Positions 56,901 to 64,000 of a stretch of DNA of 64,000 nucleotides are shown here, one piece after another. Below the pieces are notes generated by a model. The model was not told the origin of the DNA and did no database searches. It worked only from the letters and a program-made list of their open reading frames with translations. Source of the DNA: Lagopus muta (taxonomy: Eukaryota; Chordata; Aves; Galliformes; Phasianidae); NCBI RefSeq assembly GCF_023343835.1, contig NC_064433.1, positions 135,187,957-135,251,956 of the forward strand, read 5' to 3'. A program made the translations under genes and the position numbers. Within the stretch, counting starts at the first letter, position 1, and each line of letters begins with the position of its first letter.

Positions 56901-59900
56901 AATGAACCCACTGCCACAAAATGTGTTGCCTGCCAGAATCCAAGCAAAACTAATTCAGAAGTATCTCCTCAACAGTTTTCCTTTAAACTGGAACGACTAG
57001 ATGCTCCAAAGACCACTCAGAATGACTTGGGAACTGCTTTTTCACTGAAAGGTCAGTGGAACTGCTCTGTACGCCTCACCCAGAGCAAAGCAAATGATGA
57101 AAACTGTCGTTCTTGTCAGAGTCCTAACTCTCAAGGTCAACCACATGTGCCAGTATCTGCTGTTCAGGCGCTTCCTGCTCCCAGCTTTGGATCTGCTACT
57201 GAGGCAAGTAAACCTCAGAAGAATGCATTTGCAGAGCTTTTTGCTAAAAAGGAAGGACAGTGGGATTGTAATACTTGTTTTGTAAGGAACGAAGGTTCCT
57301 CACCAGCTTGTGTAGCTTGCCAAACACCAAATCCATCTAGTAAGCCTACCAGTGATGTTTCATTGTTGACTTCCGACTTGAAAAGTAAATCATCTGAACC
57401 TGTTGGAGGACAACTGGGAACGGGTTTTAAGTGTGAATTCTTAGGAAAAAGCTTTAAGTTTGGTCATGCTGATCAAGGGAAAACACCAGCATTTACATTT
57501 CAGAATCTTGGAGATGCTGAAGCAAAACCTGCAAAGGAAGGATTCAACTTTTCAGTGTTGGTGCCTCCAGGTGGATTTAAATTTGGCATCCAGGAATCCA
57601 ATAAAAATACTAGTAAGAAAGATGATCCACCCAAGGAGTGTACAACAGACTTGAAAAACATTGACGAAAAAGACAAAAATGAACTGCCTTCAAGTAGTGG
57701 AGTTACACTCCAATCTGAGGAAACAGCAGACAAGGACAAGGGTGAATTTACTTTTGGCCAGAACAGCAGTAGCACTTTTACTTTTGCTGATCTTGCAAAA
57801 AGTACCCCCAGTGAAGGCTTTCAGTTTGGCAAAAAAGATCCTAACTTTGAAGGCTTCTCAGGTGCAGGTGAACAGCTGTTTTCTTCAAAGGTTTCTCAGA
57901 CTGGTCACAGAGCAAGCACCTCTGCTGATCTTGGTGAGAAGGATGACGATGTGTACAAGACTGAGGACAGTGATGATATTCATTTTGAACCGATAGTTCA
58001 GATGCCTGAAAAAGTAGAGCCGTTTACAGGAGAGGAGGATGAGAAAGTGCTGTACTCCCAAAGAGTGAAGCTATTCAGGTTTGATCCAGAAACAAGCCAG
58101 TGGAAAGAACGTGGGGTGGGCAACCTGAAGATTCTTAAAAATGAAGTGAATGGCAAAGTAAGGATACTCATGCGACGCGAGCAGGTACTGAAGGTATGTG
58201 CAAATCACTGGATCACAACAACTATGAACTTGAAACAGCTGTCGGGCTCAGACAAAGCATGGATGTGGATGGCCAGTGACTTCTCTGATGGCGATGCAAA
58301 GCTGGAACAGCTGGCAGCGAAGTTCAAAACACCAGAGCAGGCTGAGGAGTTCAAACAGAAGTTTGAAGAGTGTCAGAAGCTACTGCTAGATATACCACTG
58401 CAGACACCCCATAAACTTGTCGATACGGGCAGGACAGCTCAGCTTATACAGAAAGCAGAAGAAATGAAGACCGGCTTAAAAGATCTCAAAACGTTTCTGA
58501 CGGATGACAAAACTAAACTAGCAGAAGAAGAAAACGTAAACTCTGCCTGTGCTGGTGGCACTTCTGATTCTGTTACAGAGCCACACGCTGAAGGTACTGG
58601 GCCTGCTGTGGAGTGGAGCAACTGTGAGCTGCGTGAGGAAGCATTGGATGACAGCTTAAGTAGCTCTGTGTATGCATCACCTCTTGCAAGCAGCCCTGTA
58701 AGGAAAAATCTGTTTAGATTTGGAGAGTCCACAGCAGGCTTCAATTTCAGCTTTAAATCTGCCTTGAGTCCATCCAAATCTCCTGCCAAGCAGAACCAGA
58801 GTGGAACATCTGTGGGCACGGATGAAGATTCTGATCTTACTCAAGAGGAGGAGAGAGATGGGCAGTACTTCGAACCTGTAGTACCTCTGCCTGACCTTGT
58901 GGAAGTGACTAGTGGCGAGGAAAATGAGCAAGTTGTCTTCAGTCATAGAGCTAAACTCTATAGATACGATAAAGACACAAACCAATGGAAGGAGAGAGGT
59001 ATTGGGGATATCAAGATACTGCAGAACTATGACAAAAAACCTGCAGAATCCAAAGGGGTAGAATTTTCAAAAGCTAAATTTGGGCAGCCGGGAGCAGCTG
59101 AAGGGTCAAAGCCGCCTCAGCCAACAACCTTTAAATTCAACCCTAACTTCAAATCTAATGATGGGGACTTCACTGTTTCTTCTCCTTTAGCTGCCACAAA
59201 AAGTGTTGCCTGCCAGAATCCAAGCAAAACTAATTCGGTAGTATCTCCTCAACAGTTTTCCTTTAAACTGGAACGACTAGATGCTCCAAAGACCACTCAG
59301 AATGACTTGGGAACTGCTTTTTCACTGAAAGGTCAGTGGAACTGCTCTGTACGCCTCACCCAGAGCAAAGCAAATGATGAAAACTGTCGTTCTTGTCAGA
59401 GTCCTAACTCTCAAGGTCGACCACGTGTGCCAGTATCTGCTGTTCAGGCGCTTCCTGCTCCCAGCTTTGGATCTGCTACTGACGCAAGTAAACCTCAGAA
59501 GAATGCATTTGCAGAGCTTTTTGCTAAAAAGGAAAAACAGTGGGATTGTAATAAGTCAAAGACATTCACATTTGGAAATACTTCAGCCACCGGTTCCCTC
59601 TTTGGATTCAGCTTTAATCCTCCAAGAAAAAGCACAGGTGATATTTCAGCATCTCAGAAAGCAGAACAGAAAAAAGTGGGAGTAGCTGAACCATCCAAAA
59701 GCTGCAGTGCATCTCAGAAACCTTTGGACAGCAAGGCATCCAATGTGGCTCCCTCAGCACGGGATGGACCCTCCAACTTCTCATTTAAAATTCTGGAAAA
59801 AGGTGAGTGTTAATTGAACAATATTCAGGTTGCAGGTTATTTGCACGTAAAGATACAAACATGCCTTGTACAGGATTTGGTGTTACTCTGTAGTGAGAGA

Positions 59901-62203
59901 GAATTGCCGGTAGGATTTTGGAATCTTGATGAGGTGTTGAAAATGTCAGGGTTAAGTGCTGAAAGTGCATTTTTTGAGTTGAACTGGTAATGTATGTGCA
60001 CAGGCCTCGCTCTGACTGGTAAGCTATAGAACAGCACTTGTGCTTAAGCTTAAACTCAGTTATCTCTATGACTGTGTGGATGGGTATTCTGAAACTACAT
60101 GCAGTACATTTGCTTGAAGACTTCCATGAATGGTCTGTGCAATTCCTGATGCACAGTCTAGCTTTTCTTAGCTTGAAAAGAGATCCTGTGATTACATCCT
60201 CAGTTACACAGGCTCTGATACTAGCTGAAAGCTGAGCTTGCAGAAGCAGTGGCTACCATGTGTTCACCGTAATGTGCTCAGGTATCTTTGTGCAATGACA
60301 GGGATTTGCTGGCGTTGTACTGATAGAGGACTTCATGCTCTGCTTCCTACAGTTGCAGGGCTGTTTCACCAGATGGTGCGTTTTAATATCTATAGCAGTC
60401 TCTGTCGTATGAAGGCAAACTGTTTCTTAACTGTAATACACTAAGTGAGATGCTAGAGGTGTTGACTGCAGTTTATTCATAGGGGTTGAGTAAGCTTGTA
60501 TAGCATTCAATGTGAGTTTTCCTACTGTGATGTGTAACTGTGGAATGCTTCCAGAACACGGATAGGAATAAGGTTTGTTTTACCCCCTTGAAAATTTCAG
60601 TTAAACATTTCTCTCCACGCCATTTATTTTCTAGGATTTAATTTTAGCCTTTTTAAATCTAATCCAATGGCCTTTTGGACAAGCACATCTTCCTTGCAGC
60701 CTGCTAGTAAAGGTATTTACACGCTGCACTGAATGTGTGATGAAAAACACTTGAGCAGGCACAGCCAGCAGCCGGCCTGTGGCAGAGCAGTTGGCTCCTA
60801 ATCCTTCTTACGCCCCAGCACGATCTGTAATTTTTTCCTAGTGTTCTCTAATTCTGGTAGTCATCCAGAGGGAGAAACAAGAAGAACGTAGGTTTCGTCT
60901 GTTTCTAGCTGTCAAAGTATGAATTCGATTCTGTAACATGGGCAGTGGGAAGCTGATGTTGCTGCTGTTGTGAAGTATGTAATTGTCATGTTTTGTTGTA
61001 TTTCTCTACAAAGCTGAGAAGACAGCTGACCCCTCAGATGCTGCACCATCCGATGATGTTGTGATAGTGTACGAGCTCACACCTACCCCAGAGCAGAGAG
61101 CTCTCGCAGGCTTTCTTAAGCTCCCTTCAACCTTCTTCTGTTACAAGAATAAGCCTGGATATGTGAGTGAAGAGGATGATGGTAAGGAATGTCAAAGTTG
61201 ATCTGAGTGTTGCATTTTTTGTAGGGAACGTGCATTGTACTAGAATCAACAGGCTCTAATATTGTTGATACTGATGACAGCTGTCATCTTCCTTTTGGCC
61301 AAGGACCCTCCGTCTCCCTTCCCCACCCTGCTTTGTGATTCTCCTAATAAAACAAACACGATGCTTGTTTTCTGGCAGTGTGAAACCTGTGCCATGAATC
61401 TAGGCAGAGAAAGTGTCAGTAGTGTAAGAAGGCACTGGTACATAAGTAAGAATTGAAAGCTTGCTTGCTGATATGTCAAGCTCTTAAAAGACTTGCAGAA
61501 GTCTTGTGTGCTTGACCAGGCTTGTGAGTCTGAAGGGCTTAACAAATTTAGACTTCTTTGTATTTGGAAGATCCCTGAGAACTCATACTTGTTTCCTGTG
61601 TTTTAAGATGAAGACTATGAAACAGCAGTTAAGAAACTTAATGGAAGGCTGTATCCCAGCAATGAAAAAGAAAAAAGGAAATGGCAAGGTATGTCTGAAA
61701 ACACAGTGGTTGATCTTTAATTTCTTAGATGCTGAAGCTGAATCTCTAAATCTGGAGGACACTAGAGTAGATAAGTGAATTTGGATAGGTCTGTAAAGGA
61801 GGTTTGCTTTCTTTGGCTGACTTTCTGTGTACTAAAAAAAGGTGGCATATATTGAGCTACTAGAAATACAAGTGAGTGTCAAAGGAAGCTAGTAGTAGTA
61901 GTGGCAGTGGCAAGATTGCAATCATTATTGCATGGAGGCTCTTTGATACAACAGAAAACCACAGTAGGACAAATGTACAGTTCTTTAGCTCCCTTGTGAC
62001 TGTGAATGAGTGACTTTTAAAGTAGTGATGCTGTTACCAAAGTTTTAAACTTGAGATGTTCTGAGTTCCATTAGGTTAGTTTATAATGTATATGTAGGAA
62101 ATGATCACAGTATTCAGCTGTCTGAACAGCTGTTCTCCACTAATTTTTGTTCTTTGCAGTAGGCACTGCAGTCAAACAGGAATTGGAGAGAGAATGTTCT
62201 TGA
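41907..62203 (+). CDS. RANBP2: RANBP2 (Nup358)-like copy B, truncated after IR1
   Basis: Exons: 41907-41981, 44470-44537, 45028-45139, 45883-46035, 46675-46905, 47286-47431, 48204-48396, 48902-48992, 49686-49895, 50976-51154, 51238-51413, 51714-51837, 52209-52370, 52772-52909, 52997-53143, 53639-53818, 53904-53987, 54287-54425, 54595-54692, 55218-59802, 60635-60712, 61014-61181, 61608-61688, 62160-62203. All but the last have the unit A length, apart from exon 16 (15 bp longer). The frame is open for about 2,553 residues. Exon 24 follows unit A for 38 bases, then reads ...ERECS-stop (TGA 62201-62203), with AATAAA at 62224-62229. The domain content matches copy A up to IR1, with the same mosaic insert in RanBD3. 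Zinc fingers 1 and 3 have lost a cysteine each. A transcript skipping exon 24 could instead join the repeated IR1 exon at 63843. Confidence 0.87.
42450..42828 (-). mobile_element. CR1 LINE 3' fragment in RANBP2 copy B intron 1, antisense
   Basis: Counterpart of 5862-6240, with the same ends and a few substitutions. Confidence 0.9.
44470..54692 (+). CDS. RANBP2: RANBP2 copy B exons 2-19 (TPR and helical N-terminal region)
   Basis: Eighteen exons encode residues 26-902. Copy B keeps the likely ancestral [11 protein letters not shown] in exon 4, RAQEKHG in exon 12 (human RAQEKHG; copy A RALEKHG) and [10 protein letters not shown] in exon 16. Its own derived changes include SDDMLPEEQ in exon 15, EDHKSLLQ in exon 17 and VYCSQSPAY in exon 19 (human and copy [10 protein letters not shown]). 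Confidence 0.9.
55218..59802 (+). CDS. RANBP2: RANBP2 copy B giant exon 20
   Basis: The length is identical to copy A (4,585 bp). By eye I count about 17 base differences from copy A, roughly ten of them amino-acid changing: G to W (AESKWVEF), G to D, A to V, T to A and K to E in RanBD1 ([11 protein letters not shown]), and Cys to Arg in finger 1 ([12 protein letters not shown]). Finger 3 has three changes ([15 protein letters not shown]), and the mosaic has H to R. RanBD1 and RanBD2 look complete. RanBD3 is replaced after [11 protein letters not shown] as in copy A. The two Cys to Arg changes (TGT/TGC to CGT/CGC) should abolish zinc binding in fingers 1 and 3. Confidence 0.92.
59036..59198 (+). 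repeat. Intragenic duplicate segment 1 of the mosaic insert (copy B)
   Basis: Same segment and junctions as 22418-22580, derived from the 55493-55655 stretch of this exon. Confidence 0.95.
59191..59553 (+). repeat. Intragenic duplicate segment 2 of the mosaic insert (copy B)
   Basis: Same segment and junctions as 22573-22935. Here the source finger 3 (from about 57054) has the same [10 protein letters not shown] variant as the inserted copy, unlike unit A. Confidence 0.95.
60635..60712 (+). CDS. RANBP2: RANBP2 copy B exon 21 (FG-type linker)
   Basis: Same 26 codons as copy A exon 21; the one difference seen (CAA to CAG) is silent. Confidence 0.75.
61014..61181 (+). CDS. RANBP2: RANBP2 copy B exon 22 (IR1)
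   Basis: Identical in protein to copy A IR1, with VVIVYELTP and [11 protein letters not shown] intact. It is the likely template of the repeated exon at 63843. Confidence 0.92.
61608..61688 (+). CDS. RANBP2: RANBP2 copy B exon 23 (after IR1)
   Basis: Same as copy A exon 23 with one silent base difference (GGAAGA to GGAAGG). Ends in phase 1, the phase needed to enter either exon 24 or another IR1 exon. Confidence 0.85.
62160..62203 (+). CDS. RANBP2: RANBP2 copy B exon 24, truncated with new stop
   Basis: Begins like copy A ([13 protein letters not shown]), then breaks from it after 62197 and stops at 62201-62203. AATAAA follows at 62224-62229, so this could serve as a terminal exon. Confidence 0.7.
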
Positions 62204-63632
62204 CTGCTTAGCTGATCTGAGAGAATAAAGCACCTCCTTACAGGCAGCATACCTGCCTACTGCTGTAGCATGGTACTAGATGCCACCAATTCTGATTTAA
62301 ATCAGCTGGAGTTACTTTGTATGTGTGTAAAGTTCTGAGAAAATATATTAAATCATCTCTGGCTTTTCCATCTTAAGAATTCCAATGTTTTGTTCAGGAA
62401 CCTCATTGTGTATCTGCTTTGGATGTCAGCTCAGAAGAGCAATTGAGATCTGAAATGACCAAAAAGGATTACTTTATAGGACTGTAGAAGGAAACTGAAG
62501 CAGTTAACTTCTAATGGGAGTCAGTCAATTGGCACAGAAAGGCTGGGAAAGGAATACTTAAAAGCACTGTTAAAATTGAACTGGTACTTAGAACTTCAGA
62601 TACCGCCTTTTCTCCAGTACTACTCACATTGCTTTTACACTGCTGGAAGGAAGTAGTGGAAGCAGGGAAATCAGTGTTCCTTGGGAAGCAAGTAGTACTC
62701 TGGTTCCTGTCTGAAGCTTCAGGTTCCACTTTGGCCTTGTTGTGCCATCAAGTTGGCCAACAAGTTGTCATAAGAAGAAAATTGAGCTTCAAATTCTGCT
62801 GCATAGCTTAATGCACACCTAAACTGGAGCATGTTATCGTGTGGGCTGACTTTCTAAATCAGTCAATCTGTTAGAAACAGCCAGTATATGGATATTGATG
62901 TGCTCATGGACTACTTATTATTAATAGTTAACCTGTGTGTTTCTCTTCAACTTTGACTTCTAAATTACAGATAGAAACAAACAAACAAGACCACCTCCCA
63001 TACAGGTGACCCTTAAACTGATACATCCTTCTTCTCTGCTTCCATTCTTGTACAACAACTTTACATCTTTAGATTTAACCTTTGATTGTCATGGTTATTC
63101 TGTTTGTACTCAAAAAGCTTCTTCATATTGAGAAAGGAAGAGAAGAAGTTAGATAATAAAATCAGTAGTGACGTGTTTCTTCTTGCTGTAAAAGCTAGTT
63201 AAGTTTCAGAAGGCTGAGAGCAGTGTTGTAGTTGGTTCTGTAGCACGGAACTACAAGATTATTCCTGTAACAAGTTTCACTAGTAGCAGTTATGGCAAAA
63301 AGTTGAGATGAGTTGGAAGCACGGATTTCCCAGAATTAATTTGAGATCAGTTCAGTTCAGTTGCTGTTTAGTATCGTCTGGAATTTCCAATGCTCAAAGC
63401 TCAGCAGTAGTACATGTTGCTGCAGACAGCTTGACATTGATTACTCTGTTTTTCAGTCCTAGGTTTTGCTTCTCCTCTGTACATGATACCCATCTGGCTC
63501 TTCCCTGTAGCTGTGTTCTGTTTGGCGTAAGGCCGTAAATAATTCTTGAACAATATACAAATGCTGACCTGTTCTTTATCTAGGACATAAATTTCAAAGG
63601 TCCTAAGATCTAGTTGGGCATGCAGATTGGAA
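62204..63632. other. Sequence unique within the window, between copy B break and local duplication
   Basis: It has no match elsewhere in the window and no recognisable RANBP2, LIMS1 or CR1 text. A 90-bp stretch after TTTTGTTCAG (from 62399) is open in one frame (EPHCVSALDVSSEEQLRSEM...), but it is not similar to a known Nup358 segment and ends in a stop. It is probably intronic or from the recombined flank. Confidence 0.5.
62224..62229 (+). promoter_or_regulatory. Possible polyadenylation signal after RANBP2 copy B stop
   Basis: Perfect AATAAA 21 bases after the new stop codon. Function is inferred from position only. Confidence 0.35.
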
Positions 63633-64000
63633 CTTCTTACGTCCCAGCACGATCTGTAATTTTTTCCTAGTGTTCTCTAATTCTGGTAGTCATCCAGAGG
63701 GAGAAACAAGAAGAACGTAGGTTTCGTCTGTTTCTAGCTGTCCAAGTATGAATTCGATTCTGTAACATGGGCAGTGGGAAGCTGATGTTGCTGCTGTTGT
63801 GAAATATGTAATTGTCATGTTTTGTTGTATTTCTCTACAAAGCTGAGAAGACAGCTGACCCCTCAGATGCTGCACCATCCGATGATGTTGTGATAGTGTA
63901 CGAGCTCACACCTACCCCAGAGCAGAGAGCTCTCGCAGGCTTTCTTAAGCTCCCTTCAACCTTCTTCTGTTACAAGAATAAGCCTGGATATGTGAGTGAA
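63633..64000 (+). repeat. Local tandem duplicate of 60804-61171 (third copy of the IR1 region)
   Basis: The match to 60804-61171 is at a shift of 2829 bp, with only three differences seen. It shares unit B-specific bases (GAACGTAGGTTTCGTC, GTAATTGTCATG) not found in unit A, so it derives from unit B. The 3' end is cut by the window edge. Confidence 0.95.
63843..64000 (+). CDS. RANBP2: RANBP2 IR1 exon, third copy (partial at window end)
   Basis: After the CTCTACAAAG acceptor it reads [20 protein letters not shown] and on to [18 protein letters not shown], identical to exon 22. It enters in phase 1, so it can be joined in frame to exon 23 of copy B. It is either an extra IR1 exon of copy B or the start of a further RANBP2 copy continuing beyond the window. 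Confidence 0.88.

Larger units (their letters stand above)
36589..62197 (+). repeat. Tandem segmental duplication, unit B (LIMS1 3' end plus RANBP2)
   Basis: This is the second head-to-tail copy of the unit that starts at position 1. The sequence left of 36589 is LIMS1 intron, so the true left boundary of homology may lie further upstream than the window can show for unit A. The right boundary is abrupt: after position 62197 the sequence no longer matches unit A and a new stop codon follows within six bases. Confidence 0.97.

Noticed and set aside
62399..62490. Open stretch after a CAG in the unique segment as a hidden RANBP2 exon
   Set aside because: The translation does not resemble any Nup358 segment, no donor precedes its stop, and chance frames of this size are common.

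Overview
This window is vertebrate nuclear DNA, almost certainly from a bird. Genes are split into short exons with GT-AG introns, promoters lie in CpG islands, and the interspersed repeats are CR1 LINE 3' ends of the avian type. I cannot name the species; a galliform such as chicken would fit.

The window is dominated by a head-to-tail tandem duplication with a period of about 36.6 kb. Each unit carries the 3' exons of LIMS1 (PINCH1, a five-LIM-domain focal-adhesion adaptor), then a RANBP2 (nucleoporin Nup358) gene in the same orientation. This matches the LIMS1-RANBP2 order in mammals. Unit A covers 1-25579 and unit B covers 36589-62197. The shift between homologous points drifts only from 36588 to 36618 bp.

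Layout: LIMS1 copy A last exons (136-1125) and 3' UTR; CR1 fragments; CpG island with an NRF-1-type site; RANBP2 copy A (exon 1 at 5319; 26 in-frame exons to 27263, about 2,707 codons), followed by broken remnants of its last exons to about 28980; LIMS1 copy B (exons for part of LIM2 through LIM5, 30202-37713; the LIM1 exons are absent); a second CpG island; RANBP2 copy B (41907-62203, 23 intact exons, then a stop in exon 24); about 1.4 kb of unrelated sequence; and the start of a 2.83-kb local duplication that repeats the SUMO-ligase IR1 exon (63843-64000, running off the window).

Neither RANBP2 copy encodes a normal Nup358. In both, the C-terminal half of the third Ran-binding domain is replaced in frame by two segments copied from elsewhere in the same giant exon. 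Copy A keeps IR1, has an IR2 region without its hydrophobic residues, and loses RanBD4 and most of the cyclophilin domain. Copy B has lost zinc-binding cysteines in two zinc fingers and is cut off after IR1. Even so, every visible exon-length change upstream keeps the reading frame. The arrangement resembles, as an independent avian case, the primate RGPD/LIMS3-LIMS4 family that also arose from the LIMS1-RANBP2 locus. Splice phases would also allow an in-frame RANBP2-LIMS1 fusion transcript. A full-length RANBP2 presumably lies downstream of the window (inference).
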